From Hermodice carunculata (taxonomy: Eukaryota; Annelida; Polychaeta; Eunicida; Amphinomidae), in the NCBI GenBank assembly GCA_964020975.1, contig OZ026622.1:83853012-83917011 (forward strand): a DNA stretch of 64,000 nucleotides. Direction: 5' to 3'. Position 1 is the stretch's first letter; each line of letters begins with the position of its first letter. A model generated the notes under the pieces. That model was given only the letters and a program-made list of their open reading frames with translations, searched no databases and had not been told where the DNA came from. Positions 1 to 27,838 of this stretch are shown here, in pieces. A program made the position numbers and the translations under genes.

Positions 1-769
1 AATTAATGGCAAATCATCTTCATGTTGCTGAGTGGAACCCTACCTAAGGGTCACCCCACAAAAGTGTTCATCCCTCGATTCAGGTCACTTTTAGGTGTGA
101 CCGATTTAAATGTAGCAGAATTCTCAAAGCACCCAAATTGCATGCATCTCCAAATTAATCATTCCTGGCAGCAACCATAGGTGACCATTATTTTGGGGTT
201 CCACGGTAAGTTATACGGGGATACAGGGTCAACTTTTGCCTTCATCCATGATACGTATACGAAAAAAGAGCAATAATATTTGTAGAGCGATACAAGTTGC
301 TTCCATTCTGTGTGACACCACTTGTCCTGATACATGACACCACATACAGGAACAAGTTGATCCTTCCCCCCCCCCAAAAAAAAAAATTGCATGACTTCTG
401 CTGATGTGGCACACTATCATCATGAGTATGAGCATTTAAACTTTTACTCTTTTATTTCTGTTATAATAGTCTTCATTTCAGGGAGTCCCAAAGCAATGGG
501 TTTTTCTTCCTGCCATTGTTCAGTAAGGCACTCCACCATAGATTTACCCTGGACGCCGAGTGTTGGGTGTACATATATTTCCCACCTTCTGATGCAGTTG
601 CTGAAGTTGCCATGACAACACACATATGATATCAGTATAAAGTCTTTTGGTCTAATTTTGTTCAACATGTTGATGAGATTGTCCCTCAGTCCATCCCCAA
701 AGCGACTTGTGGTAAGTGGTACAACTTTTGTGGTGCAACTTGAAGTGTTTCAGTAAAAGCGGCTCCTTA

Positions 770-880
770 TATTTTATGTTCGGAACAAGTGGGACTCGAA
801 CCTGCAACCTTTGGCACCAGTCGCCTTGCTGAAATGGGAAATACACATATCCACTCGACCAAATCCTTAAATTCTTAAAA
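770..880 (-). repeat. tRNA-derived SINE-like copy 1
   Basis: On the - strand, GGTCGAGTGG (A-box-like) is followed about 50 bp later by GGTTCGAGTCC, a perfect B box, as in Ser/Leu-type tRNAs with a long variable arm. No clean anticodon stem or acceptor pairing, so not a functional tRNA. Confidence 0.6.
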
Positions 881-886
881 AGAATG

Positions 887-1172
887 TTTCAATGGAGGTA
901 GTTATGTGCTAGTGCCATATCAACACAGTTATGCATTATAAGTACTGAGTGGGCATTTATTTCCAGAATCGGGGACTTAAATCCACCAGCATTAAGGAGT
1001 TGCCGAAAATATATATTTTATGTTTGGAACGAGCGGGACTCAAACCTGCAACCTTTGGCACCAGTCGCCTAGCTGAAATGGGAAACGCACATATCCACTC
1101 GACCAAATCCCCATTCTTAAAAATAATTCAAAAGAGGTTGTTATGTGTAAGTGCACATAACTACCTCCATTG
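887..1172. repeat. Inverted repeat around the second SINE copy
   Basis: TCAATGGAGGTAGTTATGTG at about 890-909 is answered by its reverse complement at about 1153-1172, enclosing SINE copy 2. A shorter inverted pair (GAGGT-GTTATGTG) occurs at 1133-1168. Confidence 0.6.
1010..1112 (-). repeat. tRNA-derived SINE-like copy 2
   Basis: A second copy of the 770-880 unit, about 90% alike, with a B box changed by one base. The matching flanks (ATTCTTAAAAA, then GAGGT-GTTATGTG) show that a unit of about 140 bp was duplicated. Confidence 0.6.
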
Positions 1173-1502
1173 ATATCCTTATATCTCCAGCTTTACACAG
1201 ACAATTAAAAGTTGTTGATTCATAGGTGATTTTATGAAGTGAAAGTAATAGCTTTAGACTTTTTTCTGTGCCACACTCAGCAATTGAGTCTGGTTAAAGT
1301 ATGATGGGTCTTTATCATGCTCACCATGTATGCAATAAATACATCCTGTATATATGCTGATAAACTTATTTTTTTATGTTTGCTTTATCATTTTAGTGCT
1401 TACAACAGTAAACACAGGATTTATAACCAAATCCACAAAACTGCACATTCTGGTCTCAAAGAGAGCATTTATCTTCAGAGGGGAAACTAACCAGCACCAA
1501 CC

Positions 1503-1511
1503 ATGCCCAAG
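1503..1511 (+). CDS. Possible first coding exon (MPK) of the glycohydrolase
   Basis: ATGCCCAAG in a good start context (ACC before ATG) is followed by GTTTGC, a weak splice donor, and would join in phase to the exon at 3285 (MPK-SKNIWDLEDH). An acceptor-like TTTTAG lies at about 1396. No other start fits better between here and 3285. This rests only on phase and context. Confidence 0.2.
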
Positions 1512-1639
1512 GTTTGCTACTTAAAAATATGCTTTCATTTGTGGTAATTTCATATACATGACAGAGTTAACCATGATTGCATGCTCTTGTTCCTGATTTT
1601 TATGTGTAGTAGTCACTAGCTGTTATGGATTCATGTTTA

Positions 1640-1745
1640 TATACAGTAGAGCGGAATCTTCCTATTACGTATGACAAAAAAGGGACTGAAAAAATGCGCT
1701 TTTACGAGCGGAGTGGTCTTAATAGGGATCTAATTTCAAGATAAA
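1640..1745. mobile_element. Possible MITE end (CAGTAGAGCGGAATCTTCC)
   Basis: TACAGTAGAGCGGAATCTTC followed by TTACGAGCGGAGTGGTCTTA resembles the TA-flanked CAGT-ended MITEs elsewhere in the window, but no right end was found. Confidence 0.35.
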
Positions 1746-2179
1746 CAAATGTGGCACTATAAATTAGTGGTCACAATATAGACATAGCTTCTTTACAGAG
1801 GTAATCTTATGTTATGTTTTGGGAAATATGAGTTAATACCACTTGGGTGTAACCTATACACAACTTTTCTTGCATGTAAGCATCTGAGGAGTATATTTAA
1901 CTAATGGCAAATTTTTGTGTTTGTCTTGTTTCCGTAGTCGGTCAGGCCAAAAACTTTGATACCCTCTGGTTTAAACATATTTTATGCGCAAAAACAATTG
2001 GCCAACAAGCACAATACCTATATAAAGGCCTCTTGATACCCTCTCATATTCCCAGGTTAAAATAGATTTAATGAATCAAATTGGGATTATTAAATTTTTG
2101 AAGATCAGACAGTATCCAGGAAAGAGCTTGCCATAATATGTACAAACATGTATTACATGAATATGTCATATGTGACTGA

Positions 2180-2716
2180 TAGAGAATGTGGTTGGGACAT
2201 AAGTCTGGAAGCTTTGTCTATACTTTGAGAGTCCTGGTGATAGCACCAGTATTCTTCTTCTGCTTAGTTCAATCATAGAGAACTGGTTTTATGTGCCAAA
2301 TTGGTTGCCAACAACAGTCTTACCATCACCTCAAGTAGTTGCATACAGCAAGTTCATGCTGTCTCTGCCAGTCTGAATATGTATATGCCGGCAACTATGC
2401 AGCTAAGGTCAGTTCAGAGGGGTGGTTTGTGAGTGACTGCATGCTGAGGCACTTCTATGAATATTGAAAGAGGATCTTGTTGTTTTCCTCAAGAAACCTG
2501 AAATTTCTGTGTCAAATAGTGAATTTGCTGTTTGACCAGGGAGAAACGTGCACATTCAGCGCAAATGTAACAAATTTTACATGACTCCGTGAAAGTGTGA
2601 AAATACCTGACTTAAACATGCATACTGAACTAGGCAAAAGAAGAATATTGTTGCTATCACCAGGACTCTTAAGTGCAGAAAAAGCTTCCAGACTTATGTC
2701 CTAACCATGTTCTCTC
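2180..2716. mobile_element. Long-TIR MITE or foldback element
   Basis: An arm of about 95 bp at 2180-2275 (AGAGAATGTGGTTGGGACAT onward, through TCCTGGTGATAGCA) recurs in reverse complement at 2622-2716 with about 85-90% identity. The ~345-bp middle has no recognisable coding. The target duplication was not clear. Family unassigned. Confidence 0.75.
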
Positions 2717-2877
2717 CTGCACACCATCAAACCAAGGAACACATCCAGCTAAAATATAGTTTATTTGCTGACAGAGCATGTAAGTGCCACAGTTTTAACT
2801 CTGTGTAACTTTTTATGTATTTGATATACATTAAATATAAGCTCAGTCTGTAAATACCTAATGCTGGACTAATACAC

Positions 2878-3222
2878 AGTATGCATATTAATTTCCCGCC
2901 ACAAAGCACGGGTTCGACGCTTTTCAATTACGGGGGGCGTGCGGGTTGCATCACTGTCACAGACAGTCCATAATGCCCATTTCTCACAAAATTAGCATTT
3001 TTGAGAAAGTTAAGTTCACAAATACAAAACTGGTATTCTTCTAGAACACCCCGAGCCATATGTAAGAAAATTTACATATGCTTTTATTATGTATTCTGTA
3101 TTTCTAAAATATTAGTAATATTCCGCTTGTCTCCACAGGTACCGACCCGTATCTCGCCATATCTCACCAAGCGAGACTAGGCAATTAGGTATGCAGTTGG
3201 GGCGGGAACTGAATATGCATAT
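2878..3222. mobile_element. MITE with GCATATT...CCCGCC terminal inverted repeats
   Basis: TATGCATATTAATTTCCCGC at the left matches the reverse complement of GGCGGGAACTGAATATGCAT at 3201-3222 (18 of 22). The interior 2940-3065 has an inverted relative at about 38570-38700, and an end of the same family is at 63317-63338. It lies just upstream of the first glycohydrolase exon. Confidence 0.65.
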
Positions 3223-3284
3223 CTCCTATTATTTGACTGGATGATTCAGTTAAATAAAATAACATGGCTGTACTGTTATTGTAG

Positions 3285-19491
<16,207 letters not shown>

Positions 19492-19591
19492 GATCAGAGC
19501 TTGTCACTGCAGCTTATATAACCACACCAGAGCAAACTCACCTGAAATAAGTAAAACAAGAACAACAAAACCAACTGATCAAGTTTATATG

Positions 19592-19656
19592 GAAGAGTCT
19601 TCCCCCGACATGTTTCGGCCCACCTGGGCCTTTATCAGGGAGTGGGGAGGCTCTTC
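19592..19656 (-). ncRNA. Hammerhead-ribozyme-like motif A
   Basis: On the - strand: CTGATAA, a stem GGCCC-AGGT-GGGCC, then GAAAC and the self-complementary ACATGT with GTC, all enclosed by a ~13-bp outer stem (GAAGAG / CTCTTC). This is the layout of the short or dimeric hammerheads known from Penelope-like elements. The core matches the consensus imperfectly. Confidence 0.5.
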
Positions 19657-19973
19657 AGAGATTTTATTAAGTTTGACTACCTTAAGGACCCAAAGAGGTG
19701 CAGTGATAGTGAACAGTTACAGTACCACGTGATGTACTGAATTGTGATGTAATGAATAATTATGCCTACAGGCCGGATGAGTCCACTATAAACATGGCTT
19801 CACAACCCAATCTTTATGTAAATAGTCATGTGATGTATCACATTATGACATGGTAAAATTATTGTTAAAATAGTCAAGACTGTGGTCCGCAATATTTTGC
19901 CGACCAATATATTATGACTAAAGTTTAATATGATAATCTGTCCGTTGCTAAATATGAACAGGTGATGGGAAAG

Positions 19974-19979
19974 AATAAA
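19974..19979 (+). promoter_or_regulatory. Candidate poly(A) signal AATAAA
   Basis: First AATAAA hexamer noticed downstream of the glycohydrolase stop (about 480 bp after it). It would give a 3' UTR that includes the hammerhead-like hairpin at 19592-19656 in antisense. No transcript evidence. Confidence 0.3.
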
Positions 19980-20612
19980 GGGAAATACAGTCTAATCAGT
20001 GCACCTGAAATAGCCACTACAGTACTGTAACGAAAGAGGAAGGAACCAAAATTGCATAAATGTGACCAAGCTGCACAACTTCACTGTAAACACAATTTTG
20101 ATCTCTGGGTTTATTAGAGACGTCTCCAGTAAAATCCAAATGGCAGAACCATGTTTAACTGTATGATCTTTTTAACCCCATTTTTGATGAATCTTATGTT
20201 GGTCAACATTTAATTAAAAATATCAGATGTTCATTATGCAAGCTATTCTTTTTTAGCTACATCAGTCACTCCATAAACTACATGATTATAAAATATGTGC
20301 AAGCTGTTACACATAAAATTTGTGGTTTTCTGTCTAGCAATTCTAGCAATTCTAAGCTTTAGATTTTCTCCAGACCAAATTTTTAATGATCCTCTAATTA
20401 AACATTAGAATAAAAGTTAAGCACATACATTGTGTGGCATCAGTTGATATGCCACTGTGGTTCAATGTCTCAATGAAAATTTTAGGTTAAGAATGCTGAT
20501 TATAATATAATAAAAGTGGAAGCGGTATGTTAATCAGGTGTAAGAATGTCACGTGACCAGTTCTGTATCCTATAATACAGCCCCTGTCTTGTTCTTATAT
20601 TGAGCAGATGAT

Positions 20613-20852
20613 TTAAAGCTTTCCTCCTTGAATTAAGACTGAGTCAGCAACTTTCCTCGAGATGGGTTGGGCACTAAGTGCCTAACCCATGTCGAGGAAA
20701 GCTGTTGACCTGGGTCATGTTGTCTTGACAAGTCTCATCTTCAATTCTCAGTCAAATTGTTTTTCATTGCTGTTGAAATCAGTTGAAAACGCTGAAGCAG
20801 ACGACATTTGACCACCAGCCGGTTTTGGCCGGTTTAAGGGGGAAAGGGTTAA
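20613..20852. mobile_element. piggyBac-like MITE, copy P2
   Basis: Same family as 9523-9764, with the right end AAGGGGGAAAGGGTTAA intact and the left end worn. The internal hairpin uses GATGGGTTGGGCAC / GTGCCTAACCCATGTC. Confidence 0.82.
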
Positions 20853-21277
20853 ATCTGCTTGAACTGCAATCCAGGCTGGAGACAGTGACATTCATCAACG
20901 TTTTGGACATTTGAGTTGTTATATGGCATTATCAGATAAAAACCTATATCACTGGTATTTTTAAAACATGACTGAGCTTGACAGAGAAGATTGTATTGCT
21001 ATGTTTAATAGGAGACGTCACACTTAGCAGTTTTAGGTATATTTGGTTGAACACACAGCTGAATACACAACATTCTTACAGGCTAGCAGGGTGTATTCCC
21101 ATAAGATTCTATGTTAAAGTAATATTCAATATGTTGAATAGTTTTGCAGGAAAGTTATCAAATTGGCATGCATGTTTCAACTATATGTAAATTTTTTTTT
21201 TTTTTTTTTTAAATATGTGTAAATATTTACCTCAAGAAATTTGGTGTTTCGAGGTAAAGCGGTTTTAAAGTAACATA

Positions 21278-21438
21278 CAATGAAACCTCCCTTACTGAAC
21301 ACCTCCTTATACTGAACACTTTTTCTTGGACCCAATTGTATATTTTCACTATTTAAGCAAACCTCCCAATACTGAACACCTCTCTATAGCACACACTTGT
21401 CCAGTCCCAAGAGTATTCAGCACAAGGAGGTTTCACTG
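21278..21438. mobile_element. TA-flanked MITE, GAAACCTCC family
   Basis: CAATGAAACCTCCCTTACTG to CAAGGAGGTTTCACTG, TA on both sides, internal CTGAACACCTC repeats: a short relative of 12554-13821. Confidence 0.82.
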
Positions 21439-21591
21439 TAGGTGCAAATTATAATGGAGACCAATGGAAATACATTTACCTAGCCCATCTGACAACAGAG
21501 CCCTTTACTAAGAACCCACATGAACCAATAGATCTTGACTTTACCTAATGGCCCTCAGTCTTCTATCTGATGATACAAACCTGTTTTTCAA

Positions 21592-22655
21592 GGATATATA
21601 TATATATAAAATTTTATTTAGTGAGGGTGACTCAGTTAGTATACAGTGTACACTAATCTCCCCTGAGGCCCTCAGAATCAAGGTACAGACTAAGCATACA
21701 TAAAGTTGTACAGAGATACAAATATACAGAAATTAGATGTAGTTGGAACATCACTAACCTGCAACATATCAATAGATTGAATGTTTTTACCTCTTAATGA
21801 CAATATGTACACAGCACAAGTTCATTTAAACACTGCCAAGCTACTGGAATCTTTCACAGACTTTGTCAGTGAATTCCATATCATTGCCCCAGAATAACCA
21901 AAAGTTGACTCAAATGACATGTCCTTGGCTTGGGAACATACAGATTATCATTTGTGGTGGACCTTAAATTAAGACCATGAGTATCATTAACTCATCTAAA
22001 CATTCCTTGCAAGCAAGCCAGGGTCATTCCAGATGGAGACTTGAAAACATTTAGTGCCTTTTTATACATTACTCGCTCCTCCAGAGTAATCCAGTTCAGT
22101 TGTTCCAATACCTTTCTATAGCTCAGCCACTCCCTGCGTGAATTTAACACTAACAAGGCAACTATTGTGAAGGCGATGCACTTTGTTGAAAAGTTTTCTG
22201 CTACAATTACTCCATATACTGCTGCAGTAATCAAATAATGGTGAAATGTAGGCATTAAAAAACAATTTATGCGTATGGAAAGGTAACAAAAATCTGATTT
22301 TCCGTAATAATGCTAAATTTGCACATATTTTTGTACATGTTTGAGCTATTTGTTGTTCCCATCTCAAATGGCTGTCAATAGTAATTCCAAGTATTTTGTG
22401 GCACCTCACATTATCAAGTTGAACATTATTACACACCACTTCATTGTCCGTACTGTCAAAGTTCTCGGCCCTTTGTTTTGAAGATAACAACATTGCTTTA
22501 CTTTTGCCCTGGTTTACTATCACCTTATTACACTTGTACCAGTCATCCACCAAATCCATTTTGTTATTAATTTCCTTTTCAACCTGTTTAACAGTTTTTG
22601 CAGATACAAATACAGTGGTGTCATCAGCATACATGCTGAGCACTATGTTTTAGTC
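21592..22655 (-). mobile_element. 5'-truncated LINE (reverse transcriptase C-terminal half)
   Basis: At 22116-22643 (-) the frame reads MYADDTTVFVSAKTVKQVEK, LGITIDSHLRWEQQI and FFNAYISPLFDYCSSIW: the YADD catalytic box and the thumb of a Jockey/CR1-type non-LTR retrotransposon. A frameshift near 22150-22200 moves the rest (SRREWLSYRKVLEQLNWITL) to another frame, and a stop precedes the last conserved STTNDNLYVPK segment. Everything upstream of YADD is missing. The 3' end is a TA-rich tract near 21600. Confidence 0.88.
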
Positions 22656-22979
22656 TTCAATTAAAATTGCGTAATTTTCTGTGACCATGTGATCCACTCC
22701 CCCATATACATGCATGTGTGTAAATAAAGGTGTCTAAGTGCAAACATGTATTAAATGTACATCTATATATGAAGGGCAGTTTTGCATTTAAATGTATGCA
22801 TGACCATTTAAAAGGAACTGTTAACTTAGATGCCAATGAATTATGCTTATGTGGAGTTTGCTACTTATATGTAGCAACAGGAAGTACATGTATTCGTAAA
22901 TGTTGAACTGTATTCACCTAAATTGTGGGTAACATATAACGCAATTGCTTGTGGTTAAAGTTCCTGTATAGTCATTGTG

Positions 22980-23159
22980 CAGTGGAACCTGTTTTGAGAG
23001 ACCACTCCTAGGACAGGCTAAAAAGTGGTCACATAAGGCAGGTGGTCTCTCAATGGAGGGGCAATAACATGGGAAAGATAGCAAAAGAGACTTTGGAAAT
23101 ATGGTCTTGAAAGGCAGGTGATCTTTCATCACAGTGGTCTCTCAAAACAGGTTTCACTC
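22980..23159. mobile_element. MITE, GAGAGACCACT family, worn right end
   Basis: CAGTGGAACCTGTTTTGAGA and its inverted partner TCTCAAAACAGGTTTCACT, with GTGGTC motifs repeated internally. The TA flanks have been lost. Confidence 0.72.
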
Positions 23160-23389
23160 TATCAAGCTTTTGTTTCCTTTTGCCTTATGACTGCAGCATG
23201 GATAAATAAATGCAGGTCAGACATGCTAAACTCAAATAGGAAAGACTTGTGAGAAGACAAATATATATGTTAATCTGTAGTCCCTTCTTGGTCCAAATGG
23301 CCAAAGTGCCCTGACCTTAAATGTATGCTAATGTTTGCACTTAAATGTCTCCTTTGCAGATAACAGTTGAAAACTGTACACAAGATATA

Positions 23390-23650
23390 TTAACCCTTTC
23401 AGTGTCAAATTTTGGACTGAGTCAGCAGCTTTTCTCAGCATGCATTGGGTGCATTGTGTCCAATGCAAATGCGCCAATATGTACAGAAAAAGCTGTTGAC
23501 CTGGGGTATTCTCTCTGGAACTATAAGCATACTGATGGTTGAATGAAAGGTCTTTTTACGAGGAATACGAATCTGGGATCCTAATGATAATTCAGACTTG
23601 TCTGACTTAAGTAGGTCAACTTAAGATATGATTGGCTATGAAACAGTTAA
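23390..23650. mobile_element. piggyBac-like MITE, copy P6
   Basis: TTAACCCTTTCAGTGTC at the left, GAAACAGTTAA at the right; internal arms GAGTCAGCAGCTTTTCTCAG / AAAAGCTGTTGACC. Confidence 0.8.
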
Positions 23651-25785
23651 TCTGAGATGTCCAAGGTGAACAGCTTTCTTTGGCATGGGTTTGGAGCGAG
23701 GCACTGAACCTGTGCAAAGGAAACTGTCTTGGTCAAATTCTTATCAGTAAAGGATTTAGCTCAAGAACAAATTTAGCCTCTGTTTTTGTGTATAACTGTT
23801 CAAGCATGTTTCCATATAGTTTGTTAAGACAGTTTTATCTAAAAAATCAAATGTCCTGCAATGCTTCAAATCATCAATTTTCACTACCAAAATCTGTTTA
23901 GCTGACTTATATACTCTATGTGTCCATTCGTGTCACTGCCTACCTCTAAAAAATAAAAGTACAGAAATGTTGAAAAAAATTCTCTTTAATAATCAAAATG
24001 CATTCAATAGATAATTTTTGAAATAAGCTATACAGTCTCAAAGACAAAAACAGGTCCTCAGTAGGTAACTTTCAGAACCCATTTTGGAATGTGGAATACT
24101 CGCACATGCATCTCTGATAGTGGCTCCTTGTCTCAGCTAAATATTAAACCAAAACAACGCACTCAGAAATAGAAGACTATAAGAAGTGAGTGGGTACTGA
24201 AATAGCATATAAAACTATTTATATATAGGTACATACTTAGGCACTTGCTTGTAAATGCAAGACTTGTAAAATAAATGGCTAATGTATATCTCGTATATAT
24301 TTAAAAGAATATGCAGAAAAGGAAGTATAAATTTGATTAAGATTATAAAATTAGATGTGTTAAAATGTGACTCTTTACTGTGAAAATGATTTGCCCACTA
24401 ATTCAGGTGCTCCTGTCATGATTTTTTTTCTTTTGTGAATGAAATTGAAATTTGTTGTGCCAATGTTTAAATTATTTTTGCAGTAAAATAGTGAAAGTTT
24501 TCTAGTTGTAACCATGGCCACATCTGTATGTTTGTTAACAAAAATGTAGATGATATCTTGGCCTCATGAGAAGCATGGGATCAAAAATGGAAGTATTAAA
24601 ACTAATACCTGAAGCATGCAGTCAATACTCAGACCTAAGTTTTTTTATAGTACTAGTGCCATATTAGCTTAAGAACTAACTTTTCATTCTCACTTGCTAA
24701 AGTGGTGTGAAGAATGCTTGCTGGCCAAGTGTTGCCTTTTTCTTGTAGCAAAGGTATCATATGACCAATGTGAGTTTTATATTGGCTTCAGGTGACAGTT
24801 TTCAGTAGATTTCAAAGGGCAGTGGTGCATGCTGTTTTATACCCTTCAGCCAGAAGGATATGTTGTTATTGTCATGACTGCATATTCCCCGCTTCAGTCT
24901 TGGTTGCAACTTTTTGATGCTTTGTCATGTTTACCTGAAACTGGACACAAATTGTGTTAGATTGGAAGGATGTGTCATGTAGCAGAGGAAGGTCATGACT
25001 TCAGTTATCTGAATCACAATAGCTGACTGATCCTGTGCCTTCTTTGGACAGTGATCACCAGGTGGCAGCACCATACAGTCTTTTCCACCAGGTTTGGGAA
25101 AGTGCTTGGTTTTGCAATCTGGAGTGTCCAGAACATTATAAATTAGCAATCAAGCAACATGGAACTAAGTCTTGGACTGATTCAGTAATGATCACTTGTT
25201 ATTCTGGTACTGAGGGACTTTCAGGATTCCCAATCAAATATGAGGTGAGCTAACAGTGTCTGGGATGGTGATCATTTAATAGGTGGCAGCACCAGACTCT
25301 CTGAGTGCTTGAGTGACCACAGTAAATGAGTCATTTAAATGGCATCCACTGCTGCTCTATCAATATTGCTGTAGCACAATGCGAGTATCATGAACAATCA
25401 AAACCTTAGTTGCTGAACCTGCTCGATGAATCAAAGTACACATGTGTAACAGAAATGCCAATGAGTTGGCATCCAGTGTTATACCCTGCATTATACATAT
25501 TTCACATGGGCACATTGCGATCATCATAAATATTTTTTGATGATGACTAAGAGGATCTTGAGACCTTGTAATCAATGTTTAAATTTGTTTTCAGCTTTTA
25601 TATGATCACAAATTTACCCATGTAAGCACATTTCTGATAGTTGTAACTTGAGACACACCTTGACACTTTGGGATTTGGGATTCTTTGGTGGCATTGAAAT
25701 GTGACAATAAGGATATCCAACTTCCTTGATGATAAAATTTATGCACAACTATTCTTTGAAATCACTGGCACATATATGTGATATA
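23651..25785. other. Intergenic, nothing recognised
   Basis: AT-rich; short open frames only, no exon-like conservation, no repeat ends found. Confidence 0.6.
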
Positions 25786-26193
25786 CAGTAGTCCCTCCTT
25801 TGAGAGACCACCAGTACCATCCAAGAAGTGGCCACATAAAGCAGGTGGTCTCCCATTCAAACATTGATGTACACTTATATTACAGTCCATTCCATTTTGC
25901 AGTCATGTGTTCACTCATTAATTGGTCTTATAAACATATTTTGGATTTGTAAACTGCTTTTGACAAGTTATTTTAGCAATCTTGTACAAAGTAGATGGGT
26001 TTTTCTTGTCTGAAATATGCAATTTCTGGATGGATAAGTGGTCTTTTGGGGTCATTTTGTGTGGCCACTAGTCAGGTTCTTCAGATGATCTCCCAAAAAA
26101 GGTAAATTATCATTAGATGGTACTTTCCACAGTGAAAATTGCACATAAGGCAAGTGGTCTCCCAAAAGAGGGGTTTTCCAAAGAGGACTACTG
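25786..26193. mobile_element. TA-flanked MITE, CAGTAGTCCCTCC family
   Basis: CAGTAGTCCCTCCTTTGAGA at the left; AAGAGGACTACTG at the right; TA on both sides; GTGGTCTCCCAAAAGAGG internally. 408 bp. Confidence 0.8.
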
Positions 26194-26689
26194 TATAACA
26201 TGTAGTATAGTGATTCATTGGGGTACATGTCTAGTCAAGAGAATTGCTTATACAGGTGAATAACTTGCCTGTGTGTTTAGCTGTTGAAATTAAATGAATT
26301 ATGCATCTTTAAATTCCCCAATAAGAACAGATTTGTATTTATTCAAGCATGAGCATGGTCAGTCTGGTCAGTGGCTTGTGCATTGCCGGGCAAGTGCTGC
26401 TTCTGGGTGGACATGACCTGTCAGGCTATGGAACACCCACAGACCAAAGCCAAGCTAAAAATTGCCAACTCTGAATGAAATCAATGGAGAATAATGCTTA
26501 AGACTTTAAAACCCCCTGTTGTATTCCTGTTAACATTTTGTGTTCACCTTGGCAAGAAAATAAATCAAGGGTATGTTTACACTCACTAGTTAGGACCTTA
26601 TCTAACCATTTTCTTCGCAAGTCACTCAAAAGCGGCAGATGTATAATGTCTGTGTAATGTTTTTTACTAATTGTTTCCCTCATGCAAAA

Positions 26690-26836
26690 TATGTCAAATC
26701 AGAATTGTAGATGAGACCTATCAGGACATCATGTTCTAGGTCAACAGCTTTCCTTGGTGTGGGTTGGGCACAATGTATCCAACCCATCCCAAGGGAAGCT
26801 CCTGGCTTAGTCCTATTCCAACCAGGAAAGGGTTAA
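26690..26836. mobile_element. piggyBac-like MITE fragment, copy P7
   Basis: Right end AGGAAAGGGTTAA and hairpin GGTCAACAGCTTTCCTTGGT with GGGTTGGGCACAATG. The left limit is approximate. Confidence 0.6.
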
Positions 26837-27109
26837 TCTTGTTGCTGATGTCATGAACATGGTACTGATAGGAATCTATCATAAATTGGACACCAGTTTC
26901 TGTGATACATGTGTGTGAGTCTTTATTTTAAAATGTTTCATTCTGTGTTGTCAGTATTGAATTTAAGTCATGTATATTAAACTTAGTTTTGTGGGTACAT
27001 TTGCAACAAAACTGGTGAAGGTAGACATTTTGGGGGGCCTTGTTACTTGAAATGTTACAAATACTTGACAGAAATGGGCCTGAATAAGGATTGCATTTAG
27101 AGAGACCAA

Positions 27110-27760
27110 AATAATACTTTTTCTTCCTTGAGGAAATAAATGTGGGGCTCTGAAAATAATGAATGTGAGGCCAAGAAACTGTTTTGTTTATATTGCCTCT
27201 GTTTTTATTTATTTTTTAATGTGTGTTAATAACTCAGTTAACAACGATGGAGCATTCTGTAAAAATTTATATAAGTGATTTACTTCAAGCTGTATATATA
27301 TTCTTGTTTTACTTTTATTTTGAAAATAAAATTTCAAAATTTTATTTTCAAGGCAGGATGGTGTCCTCTCTTTACAAGGTGCTTTTATTACGGTTTATTG
27401 TGGTCTGATCCATTATTTTGATTTTTTAACACAAAAATAAATGAAATATTGAATTTATACTTACTAATCAGTTATTTTGCGCTATAATAATTTTGTCAAG
27501 CATACAATCTTTTTATGTATTTTCTCCTCACAGGATTGAAAAAACAGAAGCTGTATTATGTAGACAGGAGTTTTCTTTCTGATAGGATTGTTATGTACTT
27601 GGGATGAAATGTGAATGAAACAATTTTATTAAAGAGCATATTTGCTGTATATTTTCATTTTCATTTTCATTTTCACTCTTGAAACAAGACAAGGATGTTA
27701 GCAAAGGCTTTGGCTTTGATTTTGATGTGAAAGGAATACATGAACCAAAAGGAGCTTCAA
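27110..27760. repeat. Duplicated block, copy 1
   Basis: Matches 28605-29255 at roughly 75-80% (TTCCTTGAGG-AATAAATGTG, GGATG-TGTCCT-TCTTT, AAACAATTTTATT-AAGAG, ACTCTTGAAACAAGA-AAGGATG). It contains a local 15-bp-arm palindrome at 27319-27350 absent from copy 2. No coding recognised. Confidence 0.75.
27650..27676. repeat. (TTTTCA)4 short tandem repeat
   Basis: Four TTTTCA units in the first duplicated block; the second block lacks the expansion. Confidence 0.85.
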
Positions 27761-27838
27761 AATTGAATTCATGCAAGACCTGGGCTTTTCAGCTGACCTC
27801 TCCTGCAATAAATCAAGATCCAAGCTGAGCCGAGCCGA

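Larger units (their letters stand above)
19657..21277. other. Intergenic, mostly featureless
   Basis: Apart from MITE P2 (20613-20852) I see only AT-rich non-coding sequence here, including the likely glycohydrolase 3' flank. Confidence 0.6.

Noticed and set aside
770-880. Functional tRNA gene on the - strand
   Set aside because: A and B boxes are present but no acceptor stem or anticodon arm pairs; two tandem copies indicate a SINE.
22116-22643. Host gene encoding a 175-residue protein
   Set aside because: Sequence is the YADD half of a LINE reverse transcriptase, truncated and frameshifted.
27319-27350. AT-rich palindrome with TTTTATTTT repeats as another micro-insert
   Set aside because: Low complexity (A/T runs); the flanking repeats are part of the palindrome itself, so no independent target duplication.
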